The notes: generated by a model not told the origin, from the letters alone. A stretch of 64,000 nucleotides of DNA from Branchiostoma floridae (GCF_000003815.2 NC_049990.1:8036758-8100757); one strand, 5' to 3'. Counted from the stretch's first letter, positions 45,421-57,588 are shown. Numbers and translations: made by a program.

Positions 45421-45478
45421 TCACGTGACCATCGGGGTATGACCTTTTTTGGAAAAAAGAATGACGACGTTTCACGTG
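45421..45478 (-). promoter_or_regulatory. CLEAR-type E-box pair upstream of the saposin-like gene
   Basis: TCACGTGACC at 45421-45430 fits the CLEAR consensus bound by TFEB/MITF factors (GTCACGTGAC), which drives lysosomal genes in vertebrates. A second CACGTG core lies at 45473-45478. They are about 145 and 195 bases upstream of the start codon. Function here is inferred from position and motif only. Confidence 0.5.
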
Positions 45479-45802
45479 GGTGTGCAGGCGAGTAAGGTCA
45501 CACGGCCTTGTTTCTTTTGTTCATATGAATGACATCCGCCCGTGCATCAATTTTCATACGCGTTTCCAAAACAAATTTGCCACCACACTGTAAATCGTAC
45601 AAAAACAGCGAATGAGCAAATATTTGCCCCCCAAAAAATGAATAATAGGTAGTAAATCTCTACTGGTTTCATGTATTAGCGCCACTTTGATTTCGTAATT
45701 TCGGGCACTACAACCCCTTAAAAAAACGTTAGCATGAGCACCTATTGCAGTATTTCAGTTAGCCATACCCTTTTCAACCGTGTTCCGTCTGATAGACATG
45801 AT

Positions 45803-45808
45803 TTTATT
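45803..45808 (-). terminator. Polyadenylation signal AATAAA (TLC gene)
   Basis: Minus-strand AATAAA about 425 bases beyond the stop codon at 46233. Confidence 0.45.
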
Positions 45809-46232
45809 TTGACAATCAAAGAGCACATCCCTAAATAGTCTACCATGATGTTAGATAGTTTTTAATACATGTCTACTGTTTTCACATTAAGGTATCCTTT
45901 TGTATTCGGTTAATTTGTAGAGAAATTTCAATGACGTTGAAAGAAAACTGCAGCTGGAGTAATGTATCTTCTTAGGTATTAAGACAATATAACATACGTT
46001 GTAGAAGACTAAACTTGTTTACACAACGTGCAATAGAAACATATCAAAGTCATTTAAGGTAAGACATCAAGGTGCAAAATTCCACGCCATCAATAAGTTT
46101 CACATATCATCAAGTTGGTGTTTTGGAAAATATCTTTCATCTGCAGTTACAATGTCAGCCATAGATTCAAACAGACCTAGCCCGTCATTTTAGCATCTCA
46201 TTTACCGTGGCAGACTGAAAGATGTATCAAAA

Positions 46233-48802
46233 CTATGTTTGAGCGAAGTCGTCGTCTTTTTTCTTCACATCACCTTTGACAAATATGACCCTTTTGAACA
46301 AGTACTTCATCATTAATGAAAACCAGTACACATTGAGACTGTCGATAACGAGCCTTGCAGAGGCTACCATGTGGACAAGGGGCCAGGTAATCTTTTGCAA
46401 AACACCATCTTTGTGCCACATGTACACGTAGTACCAGAAAGTAGGAATGGTTGCTACACGACATATGAAGAAGACTGCAGTCATCAGCAGGCCAGTGACG
46501 GTGTAGAGTCGGTTCGTCTTCTCGCCGAGAATGTTTAACAGAGACCTGCACAAAAGGAATAATCAATCAATCAATCAATTGACATTGGAACAGTATGAAA
46601 ATTGAACACACAGTGCTACCACAGTACCAGTGAACTACTCCCCCCCCCCCACCACACTGTGTATACACTCATCACATAAGGTTTAGAAATCCGATTTGAT
46701 CCACAGATTCAATCGTATATCCAATGTTACTTTTTCACTTGCGCCGTATCAAATTTCTTTGGAAATATTTATCAGTGCTCATTACAATGATACCATGTTT
46801 CTCATAATATATAGACCAAACAATATATACAAGTGTGTCAGAAATGCCACAAAATTCCCCTGCCAACAATGTTGGCGTCTGTCTTACATTTCGATAATGC
46901 GTAACAAGCACAAAAGCAAGCCGATCTAATTTTATCTTATTGCAAGGCGTGTACCTCAAGTGCACAAAAGGGCTGGACGCTTCAAACACCAGAAATGCCG
47001 CCCCGACCCATGGTGTGTCTGTCCAAAACTAAAAAGACCAAAAAAAAAGTCCTGTTACCATTCAAGATCACAAATCACATCAATCAAATGGTACATACAA
47101 GCCTTTAATTGACGTCACAGTAATCACAGACCATTCGTTAACTCCCTTGCGATGTGATACTAGTCTTACTAGTTATCTGATTTCCCAAAAATACATACAA
47201 TCGCAATAGGTCCACATGTTATTGCCACAGCATGGTGCAGAATTAAGACCCTGGTGGCGAGATGCCTGTGCCGGATCATCATCAACGCATCTGAAAAATA
47301 GTCAGCGGGGAATAATGCATAATCTTCAAATGGATTTATGGTAGAATATCAATCCTTATCAACACGAACTAAGCACCGAAACGGGTGGAAAGTATGTCTG
47401 GCAATCTAATTTCATGTTCTGTATTATATTTTGTGCACACTTCCACAAGCAGACATAGGTCTAAATGTAACGTTAGATTATTGAATCATGCCACTAACAT
47501 AAAAAATTATTTTGCCCACCTTATGATAATGAAAAACAGGCGTATGCACATTTTTTAAATCAAGTAAACAACGTCTAGGATTAAAAAGACAGTTCTTGAA
47601 ATGCTCTATTACTACACACGACAGAGTGGAATTAAACAGGAATGACAAATGATTTGACTTAGCTTATTTTCACACTTTTTGTTGGGATGTCATTGATGTC
47701 TCTCGATGAGAATAGGCTGTAAGAATACCCTTCTCCGCCAGGGGGCATATATTATTATCAGACTAATAAACAAGTTACGTCTTACCGGCTATGTTATAAG
47801 CCAGGTGGGCCGCTGATGCTTGACGTTGTAGTAGACAATCATAACTATGTAAAGAAAAGTATTAACTCATTAACTTTCAACAAGTGCGAATGAGAAAGAA
47901 TTCGTAAATCGATATTCTACTCCGTAAAAACTGTACATGTATGAAACCGTGAGACATTATCTGTAGTACATGTATATAATAAAATATACATATAATAGAT
48001 ATTGTAGGAATATAACGTTATCAAGAAAAATAATTACGATAGCTATTGCTGATATCTAGCACATCAGTAACGTTAGCCACGTTATTGATGACAAAGTCAA
48101 AATAGCTTACTTGTGGCGACTTGGATACAGTTCTGGGTCGAAGAAATACAGGTAGACACCTATACGCCTATGATTGCAGTGATGATTGCTGACGTGAATC
48201 TGAACATGTACAAAAAGCGGCTGTATGAATGAATTCAGAACATATCAGAGGATATAATTGTTCTGTTTATTGTTCATTGACTCCTTTAGTTGTTGACATA
48301 TCATTGCAACAACTAGTCTTCCAGGCGTAATACACATAATACTTGGACACATACAGTTTGTAAAGGAAAGACGTTAAGACAACGGGTATTTTCAGATACA
48401 CTTCCAACGACGGTGAGTATTTGTACTGTTCAACTTGAACATTATGCTCAGTAGCCTACTTCGCCAACTTCCGGAGAGGCGTCGTTTATTTTTTTTACCT
48501 TTTACCCCCTCTCCCGGCATAAAGAACCCATAGTAAGTCCTTTAATAGTGTTGAAAATCGCGCATAAGCCCTTCCCCAAAATATAAATGCCACCGCTTCT
48601 GAACTCTGCGAAGTAGGCTAGCAGATTTTAAAGAATACAGAATTTGTGAAAATATCACGTACGTGTTGTCGGCGAGCACTCCTTTCTTTGGGTCCAGCCG
48701 TCGGTAGTTCGGAGAGAGGAGGTTGAGAATTTTCGGTGCCGCGGCGTATACACCGAAGGTGAGCGTAAAACTGCTCAGAGCGGCGACAAATATCCAAAAC
48801 AT
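46233..48802 (-). CDS. TLCD4: TLC-domain membrane protein, TLCD4/TMEM56-like (6 exons)
   Basis: Exons in transcript order: 48802-48663, 48188 (or 48199)-48111, 47844-47786, 47290-47199, 47028-46955, 46545-46233, giving about 251 residues, close to the usual size of the family. TLC-domain proteins are multi-pass ER or plasma-membrane proteins linked to lipid sensing and membrane composition. Visible signs are the N-terminal membrane segment (MFWIFVAALSSFTLTFGVYA), the conserved histidine pair in VLILHHAVA, the EASSPFVHLR motif, and late membrane helices (TVTGLLMTAVFFICRVA, then ASARLVIDSLNVYWF) with a Lys/Asp-rich tail. Exon 2 is doubtful: the expected second hydrophobic helix is seen only in another frame because of an 8-nt tandem duplication at 48156-48171. 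Other TLCD paralogues are possible. Confidence 0.78.
46559..46581 (+). repeat. (TCAA)n microsatellite
   Basis: Short AATC/TCAA run just upstream of the last TLC exon's acceptor. Confidence 0.9.
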
Positions 48803-49930
48803 GTCGTCCCTCGTCGTTCTTGAAGCGGGTATTTTGATAAATAAAAGAGCTGAACTACCGCCAGTTAGTTAAATGTGTTTTTTTACAGTATCAAGGAGTA
48901 CCTTAATACATGTACTATACTTGAGAGGCAGGTAAATGAGTACCATGTACCACTTTTATGAAATTCTGTTGCTGTGGAAAATAACACCTGATAACGCTAT
49001 GTTCTCAACGACTAAGTATTGCATTGTGTTAAAACAAAGCATACGGTTAGCATCATGATACATGTATCTAGCTAGAAAAGTCACTGCTCAGAATGGACAA
49101 ATAAAGCCTCTCTCTCTCTCTCTCTCAAAGCCTTTGGGGGTATAATAATGTCAAAGGTCGTTGCTATGGAAAGGCAAATCTACCAAGTCACAGTAGATAA
49201 GTTTAACCCTATTCATCATGAATATTAAAAGCTGCGACGGGAAAACAATCATCAAACTTTACTTGCCCGGCATCATAACCATGTCTTTTTTTTACTTGAA
49301 TGTTTCATGCGCAATATATAAACACAACGAGGCGACGTTATCCCTGTTTGGTCAATATTTTCAAGTCTTGTGAAAGGTTACGCGACGAGTCTGAAAAGCA
49401 GAGAAACTATTTCCATAATGTAAATTAGGCAAAAGTACAAACAAGAATATCTGAACAGTCAATGATCCACTGTTTTAAGTCGGGAACTTGACGGTTAGTT
49501 AAAGCGCGGATGATGCGCATCTTTAGCATCAAATCAATGTCCACAAATATGTACAAGTTTTTTATTGCGAGGATATCATCTGATAAATGTGTAATTACAT
49601 ACTTTGAATGAACCATTCATAAAGGCATAATATCTCAAAATGATATGCAATTTACTTCTCAACTCCATTGATACCAGTTTTGATACCAGTTTTATATTGC
49701 AGTTTTATGGCCCTCATCATCATCATATCTATTGTGAGATAAACAAAAATGTCATAACACAACTTATCCTTGATCACCTGGAGCGTGTGAGTTAAGTGTT
49801 GACGTCTTGGATTATGGAATTTCCACGGAAAACAGGGCTGAGAAAAGTACGGTTATTGACCCATTGATGTACCCCTTGTAGTTTGTCTACAAAAGCAAAC
49901 TGCACATATAGGCTCTAAATCACTCAGAAG

Positions 49931-50042
49931 TTAGGCTCCGGCTGTTTTCAAGACTTCAGGCGGACTTCAAGAAACATAACAAAAATAGAAAGCCCGATAA
50001 AAACGACTAACAAAAACGTTTAAAAAAACAGCCTGAGCCTAA
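49931..50042. mobile_element. Small foldback MITE
   Basis: TTAGGCTCCGGCTGTTTT on the left is nearly complementary to AAAACAGCCTGAGCCTAA on the right. A related half (CAGAGGCTAGGTTCTGGCTT) lies near 59552. Confidence 0.55.
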
Positions 50043-50159
50043 CCTCTGCTTGGAGAGTTCTATATATCGTTGAAAAGCGGCGAAACTAAAAACAATGTTC
50101 ATGTCTATGATGCCTCTATAATTAACCACGTACGGACCTACACTACTTACTGTCTGTCC

Positions 50160-50345
50160 CAACAGTTGTACGCTGCCCAGAAATCGTTCATAGCACTTTC
50201 AGAACACGAGATATCGAAAACGGAAGTTCAGCTGCAGTACTGGAGAGAGCCGCTAGGAGGTCATTATCGTGCTAGACCCCTACCCACCTATACCAAATAT
50301 ATCATGAGGATCCATCCACAACTTCTGGAGTTGTGCAGCCAACAA
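50160..50345 (-). repeat. Dispersed repeat fragment
   Basis: On the minus strand the text around AACTCCAGAAGTTGTGGATG, the ATATTTGGTATAGGTGGGTAGG stretch and the following block resemble plus-strand sequence near 19945-20010 and 24085-24175 (AACTCAAG(A/G)AGCTG, ATGATATTTG, GGGAAAA). An interspersed family in three copies; not identified. Confidence 0.45.
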
Positions 50346-50717
50346 ACACGCACACAGGTTAGCAAGCAAACGGCAACGAAATTACAACCTTCTTGACGAA
50401 GGTAACAACATAACGTTACAGATACAATATCCTCCCTTTCTATGAGGTGATGATGGTATAGTCCAGGGGTGAAGTTGGGGTCATACGCAATGGTTGCTGG
50501 GAATATATGGGCCCTAAATTTTCCGTGACGTAGGCGGACGAAGAAGAAAGGTCGCCATTTTTTGCGGACGCAAGGAATTTTTGGGAGCAGTTTTTCATCG
50601 AAAACTCTGCAAATACGACCATATCATTCGATCGGACTACCACATCTTGTTATCTAAACGCAAAGCGTAATATTCTGAGGAATCACCACGGGAAGATTTG
50701 AGGAAAAAGTCGCGAAA

Positions 50718-53700
50718 ATGCCGCGTTCGCGGAGCCGTAGCGGGTCCCCCGGCTCCAAGCACAAGAAGCACTCCAAACACAAGAGGCGAAGCCGTGACCG
50801 CTCCCGATCTAAGGACAGAAAACACAGGTCCCGATCGCGGGAGAGGCGTGAACGGGAGAGGGACTCACACCGGGGGAGCAAGCGACCGTCTCGGGTCCGT
50901 TCCAGATCGCCTGTTCCCCGGCGATCCAGGAGTTCCAGCCCGGACGAGAGGGTGGACATCTTCGGTCGGATCATCAAGCGACGGACGCCATCCGAGGAAC
51001 GCAGAAGAAAGGAGGAGGAAGAGAGACTGGCCGAGTTAGAACGGCAGAGAAAAATGTAACCATCTCTCTTCTGTGATAACTGATATTTATTCATATAGCT
51101 TACTGTATTGATAAGCTGTCACAAAGCAGTGTTTTTATGTACACGTTATGTTCGATTTTGTTTGGAAAGCAAAACTCTGGTTGTTGTTTTGTGATTTGTG
51201 TTATGGCTCTCTAACTCAAGTCTAAGACTACATATCAGCGCAGTCTGTTCTTCCAACTTGTCTTGAACCATGCAAGTATAAATTCCTGTACATAATTTTC
51301 ACAGATGTTGCAGAAAAACTATGCGAAACGCTTGCACAAAATCTGTAATTGTTTCACAGATCGAATGCTGATACCACAAATTATAATCGGATCTTGTTGC
51401 TAACGGGAGGTGCCCCAACACGGTACGCTTTTTCTTGCGCTCAAACTCATGGCGCTCCATCGCTAGTTGCCTGAGAGTGGTCAAATTTTGATGACTGAAT
51501 TTTTTACACATAGATTTGAACAATATACTTGAATAAGAAATACATTCATGTGGTTCATGAACCTTTCGCGCAGCGAGTTACAAGCAGCAAACACTGTGAG
51601 ACATTTTCGTGTATGTAACCTTCCAATTTTGTGCTACGCTGGACAGTGTGCTTAACTCGGTACGCTTTTTTTACATTCTGATCTCTTCAAAAGTAAGTGG
51701 TAAATTTAAGTACACAGAAAAAAATTAATAGTATGATATTTTAGCTTTCTTTTGACAGTAAAATCGTGACTGTATGTACTTCTTGTCTCACATGAGGAAG
51801 GCTGTACCTAGAACAATCCAGCTGATGTTTTACGGGCAATGGGCTGAATGCACTGATTGTGAATGCCCGACTAAAAGAACCATTACGAAAAAAAGACACC
51901 GCCAACATCAACAAAACTCTGTCTGATTATATGAAAGTATCATCTACATCTCTCTGTCAAGTCATACTTTCATAGACAGCACAAATCATTTGTTACAGTC
52001 AAATAAATCTTTGGAGCGTTCTCTAGTCTGCCACCTTCACGGCCGCACTCCATTGGCCGCACTCCCAATGGTGGCAATGTTTATGTCGCTTCCTTTTGGT
52101 TGCTTTTCTACTCAACAAACATTTGAAGACCCATATTCATATGGAGCTTTATTTATGTGTATCATGGCAGTTGTGTGACTGCTTGGAAGAGTTCGTATAG
52201 TTAGCGACACGATCCGCCAATACGCAGAGGCCGGTGACCGCAGTGATTCAGCACTGTCAACATTACTGTTAGAATTCTGTTTTTAAAAAAAACATGAAGT
52301 AAATATGTTAAAGTATACTTGGAATGCAAATTAAAGCTGTGTGCATGGACTTGGTTTATTTGCCTTTGTAAGCAGCATAGTCAGTGGCAACAAACACGGT
52401 GTACTTATGGATAATAAGATCAGCAAAAAATCCGTACCGTCTTACGACGGGAACCGTCTTAGGGCGGCCCCCGTTATAAATAACTGAACCGTCCCAGTAT
52501 CTTCTGCATCAGGTTAATATTGATTTTTTTTGTTGCCCTGACAAAAATGAGTTATTAGTCAAATTATGTGAACTGCAGCACCAAGATTATCTCCAGCAAA
52601 ACACTCCCAAGACATATGGGGACATATGGGGGCCCCAGAGGGGCAACCTTCTAGTGCTACATAGCCGGGATCAAAGTACAAGTGTTATCAGATCAGTTAC
52701 TGTAGTTAAATGTTGTCTGTGAAGAAAAAAATCCTAAACTGTCTTTTGTAATGTGCCAAGGTCACAGACAACACTCCACTAAAAAATGTAAAGCAACTGA
52801 TTTGAAACTTTAAACCAAAAGAAAATACTTGAAACAGCTTGTGGCATAAGCTGTTTCAAGTATTTTCTTTTGGTCTAGAGTTTCACATTGTTTGAACATC
52901 GCAGTAATTTGAGTTAAGTACTTCTGCAATGGGCAAGGTATGATAAAGTTGTTAACACCCGATTTGCACAGTATGCATCAATATGTCTGAATGTTATCAA
53001 TATTGAAAGTAACAACTGAAAAAAAAAGGCTGGTGAGGAATGGCAGTTTACGAAAAATGCCCCCAGTGATGTTTTTGTTGTTTTACTCTTTTTCAAGTTT
53101 AAATATTTTCTTTTGTTCCATTTCAGACGGCAACAAGAAATTGAGGCCAGGCTCGTTGAGGAAGAAGTTGCCAAGAGAGTGGAGGAAATGGTTGCAAAAC
53201 GCGTAGAAGAGGAGCTGGAAAAACGGAAAGACGAGATCGAACGGGAGGTGCTCCGACGCGTTGAAGAAGCGAAAAAAATCATGGAACAGCAGATGCTCGA
53301 AGAGATGGAACGTCAAAGGAATGCCGAGGTGGAAGCGCAGAGACTGAAAGAGGTACTGGAAAGTTTTGGTGTGTTTGTCCCCCTATTGTCCACCATGACA
53401 AATCTTTACCAATTTTGTTTTGCTGGTCATGCTTCCTTTCTTGTTTATTCTGATCTCCCCATCCCTGGCCAGATGGTATGAGAGACACTAGATTGGTGTG
53501 ATAGATTGCTGTTGTCTATATTTCCAGAATACCATAATCATAGCATGTAGTCTACGTAAAAGAAAACATCTTCATGCATGAAGTGCAAGTAATGCTATCC
53601 AATGGACAACATATGAGAAATGAATGATTATTTTTACCGGGGAAAATGTACGTAAGGGGTACTTTCTTTATTTCTCAGTTGCAGTAAAGTTTAATTGATG

Positions 53701-56700
53701 TGTAAAAGTGTAAGATGTGTGAGTTTGTAGCATCACTTGCCTCCCCCTCTCCTTCTTTGTCTTCTCTTTAATGCTGTCTCCTAAGAAAGATTTGTCATGG
53801 TGGAAAACTGAGAATCTCCTGACCACAGCAAAATGGGAAATACTAGTAATACGGAATGCAATAGATCTCCCTTAGTAAAAACGAATAGACTATTGCAACT
53901 TTTTTTAAGTGGGCTCAAAGTGAACCTGTTGGGACTCCCTTAATTCAACCAAAAAACTCAGTCCTGTCTACAATAATGAAACTGTCACATGTTAAGATAA
54001 AGACGGAATGCTAGCAGTAGTTGCTAGCTGAAGTCTTTGCATTGCTATCTATACATACATGTACCCACAGTATGTCATATAAAGTGCTGTGGGCAGGCAG
54101 AGAAAATCTGCAAAAAAATCCACGAAAAAGAAAGGCAAGAATAAAAGAAAATACTTGTCATGTAACCATACAATCCTCTCTCCAAGTTCTTTCTAGGTGC
54201 AGCTATATATTCCTGTATAGCATGCATCTTGACAGGCAGATATCCCTGCAGATAGCGGCAAGTTTTTTTCTTGTTCTCATTTCCCAAGCTTAGAATTTTC
54301 TGAGCTCAGGTCGTTGAGGACTTACAACCGACCTCGGACTGACAGAACTGTCCTCAAATCTTGTGAGAGAAAAAAAAGGACATTTGAACTGTAAGAACAA
54401 AAAGATGGGACCAAGCATAGAGTAATGTATCATAACTAAACAAAGCAACCTGAAGAATTTGCAGGCACATCAGCGAAGAAAGACGGTGGGGTGCAAGAAA
54501 GGTATTTATGTATTGGTTAAGTACCTGTGCACTTTTCAAAGAGTGTTTGTTCTGTGTGAGTGCCAGAGAAGCTAGGCCAGCCTGTAATGTGTTCTGATAT
54601 GTATATGTAGGGAGTGTTTGCTGTGTTGAATGGAGGCTGAAAGTGGTGCTGTTAGAATGGGTGGCATGATCGAGGAATTGGGGATGGATGTTTGGTTTCT
54701 TATACGCTCGTTTTCATCAAGGCACTCAGGGTTTCCCGAAAATGTTGAACAGCTGGCCAAACAGGACAGCATCAAAAGGTGCACTGGAGATTGTAGGAAG
54801 CAGTCTTTTCAGTTACTGCATTGAGTTATTGATTGTGAAAAACAATGTGGCTCAGTGTTACCAGTGTTAGGAAAATATTCATCAACATAGGTAGAAACAC
54901 TGAGTTGTTTTTGAGAAAATGAGCTGTCCCTTTTCTAGCAGAGTTGATTCAGTATGTTTCCTGTTATAGCTGCCCTTTCTGGTAGGCTGGTTCAATCCAG
55001 CCCCATTTCGTCTAGAAATGAGCTCAACACCAACCCATCCTCGCTACAGGCCGAGCATAAAGGGCCTGCAAGCTTGGATCAGGTGCCAGGCTACCACACG
55101 TTATGTCAATGACTTAGGTTGTTGATACTGTATTCTAAGATTTTCCATGCAATGCCCCATATATGTACATGCATACATTGACTTTTCAGGATCATTTGTT
55201 TGTGTTGTTTGATGTCCATGTTGGGGTAGTTAGAAATGGTGGTCTGGGTATCTCTTTGATTTGGTGCCAACCCTTGTCTTTTCTTCCTTGTTTTAGGAGG
55301 AAGAGAGCAAAAAACGTGCGGAACTTGAACGTATCATGATTGAGAACAACCGAAAAATTGAAGAAGCCCAACAGAAACTGGTAGGTGTATTTCTATGGTG
55401 CCAAAGGGGGGAGGGGGGCAGCAGTCCTTCAGACAGTGATGGGTTAGGGGAGGCACTAAGGTGATCAGGTTCCTAGCAGTTTTACCTTGGGGTAGGATAG
55501 TTTGATTTGCGTGTGTTGTCTAACATGTTCTCCTTTCAGCTTTCAGCCACACAAATCTAAACTTAAAGATGAGGCACCCTCTGTGCAGCGTAGCTAGACA
55601 GTTGCGACACCACCGTATAACATGAACTGTATTTGCTCTCTTTTCTTCGTGCAGATTCCCACTAAATTTGCCAACTTTTGTTTTCACCTTTGGAAGAGTG
55701 CAGGTTTACTGAGAAGTAGCGTTGTGAAAAGGGCAGGCCAGCACACTGGGTTTGTCATTCTATATTGTTAGTTGTGACATCTGCGTGGTATGATTGCAAA
55801 TGGTTTACGACAACAAGCCAAGGCAAGGCAACCACAAAATAGCCACTTTTCCCATTGATACTGGAACTCTGTCACATGCAAGAACCCAACCCAAGACACT
55901 GTTTAAGTTAAATATGTACTCTAAACCTACACCTGCATATAAATCAGAGACTTGCATAGGTTGGAAAAGAAACTCTGATGCCCTGTAAAAAAACCTGCCT
56001 CGCTGAAATTTGTGGCGTGCACGAAGTCTTGAGATAGTTTGGCGAATGATGCAAAGCAGCACCGAACAGCAGGTAGGAGGTTGCGCTGGGTAAGTATTGG
56101 ACGTGACGCTTGAAGGGGGGTTAAGAGAACTCTGCAAAGCATGCAAAGAAGTTTCCTGTAGGCCAGATTTTGGCCTTCCAAGGTTTAACCTGAAGACATG
56201 GTTTGACTGCATCATTCATATGGCAACAAGATGACCTATTCTGGAAGGGTAATATTTCAGTGAATACACCTATATCATTTCAATGGTTGTGACAGAAGAG
56301 TGACAAAAGCTATCGTCAACAGGGTTCTAGGAACTATAAGCAAGGCTGTGAACATAAGAATACATAGTGTGTTGACTTTACATAGTGTGTTGCCTTTTGT
56401 ATATGTCCATCCCGCAGAGATAGCTGATAGAAGTACAAATTGATCTTTGCAGTCATACAGTGACACAGGATTATTTTTGAGTGTTTTGTAGACTAGCTCT
56501 GTATTTGTTCTCTATGTTGACATACTTGCAGAACGTTTGTTACTGAGGAGAATGGAAGGGATGATGTCCCCGCTAACATGAACCTTTTCCCCTGTCCACT
56601 GTAGGCTGAGGAACGGCTAAAAATGATCGAGGAGCAGCGTAAGATCCACGAGGAGAAGCTTGCATACGAGCGCGAGAAAATGAAGCAAGTAAAGGAGGAA

Positions 56701-56769
56701 CAGAATGTAGTTCTGAATAAGAAGAACAGTCGGCCCAAGCTGTCCTTCTCTCTGAAGCCAACCTCCTGA
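50718..56769 (+). CDS. ARGLU1: Arginine and glutamate-rich protein 1 (4 exons)
   Basis: Exons 50718-51055, 53127-53352, 55297-55380 and 56605-56769 join in phase to 270 residues, close to vertebrate ARGLU1. The N-terminal third is an RS-rich domain ([20 protein letters not shown]) ending in the [16 protein letters not shown] motif. The rest is a long charged helix: [39 protein letters not shown], then the conserved end [18 protein letters not shown]1 is a nuclear cofactor known to influence alternative splicing and nuclear-receptor transcription. The start ATG has a favourable A at -3. Intron 1 holds a 1.08-kb transposon copy and a long hairpin; intron 2 holds a 19-bp inverted repeat that may mark a regulated exon. 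Confidence 0.95.
51401..52476. mobile_element. 1.08-kb non-autonomous DNA element, copy 2
   Basis: Nearly identical along its length to 34045-35098 and in the same orientation, with the same TA-bounded ends TAACGGGAGGTGCCCC and GGCGGCCCCCGTTA. It sits in ARGLU1 intron 1. A few small insertions (for example an extra CATATGGAGC near 52138) account for the length difference. No transposase frame. Confidence 0.85.
52803..52885 (+). other. Long near-perfect hairpin in ARGLU1 intron 1
   Basis: Arms 52803-52840 and 52848-52885 are complementary over 38 bp with two mismatches, around the loop GTGGCAT. The inner 27 bp (ending TACTTGAAACAGCTT) pair perfectly. It ends about 240 bases before exon 2. It could be a tiny MITE or a transcribed RNA hairpin; the stem is more perfect than most animal microRNA precursors. 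Confidence 0.9.
53389..53804 (+). promoter_or_regulatory. Inverted repeat and possible regulated exon in ARGLU1 intron 2
   Basis: TCCACCATGACAAATCTTT at 53389-53407 is exactly complementary to AAAGATTTGTCATGGTGGA at 53786-53804. The left arm starts 37 bases after the donor of exon 2. The right arm lies just behind a strong pyrimidine tract (CCCCCTCTCCTTCTTTGTCT and more) ending CTCCTAAG, a plausible acceptor. Sequence beyond it has stops in all frames. Vertebrate ARGLU1 is known to carry an ultraconserved regulated intron here; equivalence is inference. Confidence 0.5.
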
Positions 56770-56826
56770 TCGGTTCACTGCACCTTTGCCTTAATGTCAG
56801 AGACTGGAGGGGAGGGGATGTATGGT

Positions 56827-56854
56827 TGGGTGGGGTTGGGAGGGAGGGAGAGGG
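56827..56854 (+). promoter_or_regulatory. G-quadruplex motif in ARGLU1 3' UTR
   Basis: Six G-runs of three or more (TTGGGTGGGGTTGGGAGGG, then AGGGAGAGGG) occur within 28 bases, starting about 60 bases after the stop codon. The spacing fits a G4 in the mRNA. Confidence 0.6.
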
Positions 56855-57588
56855 ATGTCGAGATGGAGAAGGTAGGTGTTCCGTAAAAATCGTTCTCACT
56901 GTGATTCACCCAAAGATAAACCCGAAAATGTAGCTGACCGTCGGTAGATATGGTACAACTCGTTGGGAAGACTTGACGTAATATTACTTGGCGTGATACT
57001 TAAATGGCTCTGAATGTTTTCCCGAACGTTTACTACACGTGACATGAGAATGTGGGCGTGACATTTTCCGTACCTCTGCAACGTAAGCCAATCAATGTAC
57101 TCCTGTTACAATGAAAAGGTTGGGATGGGGTTTGTCAGGAACTTGTTTTTTGTAATATCAAAATGGACGGCTTTTCATGTCATCTAACGTGTGGTGGTTG
57201 AATAATTTGAATGAAAGCAAGAAGATTTCCTGACTAGCCCTGCCTCAGTTTTTGAAGAAATCAATTCTTAATTTTACGTAAATATTTCAGTTTGACATTA
57301 CATTGAGAGGGTATGATTAGCCATTCCACCTCCTGATGCTTTGTTCATCTAATGCTAATTTTGATAGTTTTATTTCCGGTCCACATAGAAATAGGAATTT
57401 TAGGGTTTTTATTCCATGGCATTGTGGAAATAAGACTAAAATGATCTCTTGGAGAAATGACTGTATTGTGTGTAGTGATACAGAGTGGCTTGAAATGAAC
57501 ATTCAACATTGTCATTCATTTGTAGGAAAATTAGTGGGGGTAAAATTGTCAAAATTAGTGCTAGATCAGCAAACATAAGGGTCATGTG

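Larger units (their letters stand above)
45279..46232. other. Intergenic region between the TLC gene and the saposin-like gene
   Basis: Contains the presumed promoter of the saposin-like gene (E-boxes at 45421-45478) and the 3' flank of the TLC gene with a minus-strand AATAAA at 45803-45808. No further exon was recognised. Confidence 0.65.
48803..50717. other. Divergent intergenic region (TLC gene and ARGLU1 promoters)
   Basis: The TLC gene starts leftward and ARGLU1 rightward from this 1.9-kb region. It contains a CT microsatellite near 49111-49127, a foldback repeat at 49931-50042 and a dispersed-repeat fragment at about 50160-50345. No coding exon was recognised. No TATA box at a convincing position was identified. 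Confidence 0.6.

Noticed and set aside
50654-51094. A 146-codon minus-strand open frame over ARGLU1 exon 1
   Set aside because: Antisense of the RS-rich coding exon, whose repetitive codons avoid stops on the other strand.
55805-56215. A 136-codon minus-strand frame within ARGLU1 intron 3
   Set aside because: No recognisable domain, no supporting splice signals, and composition like surrounding intron.
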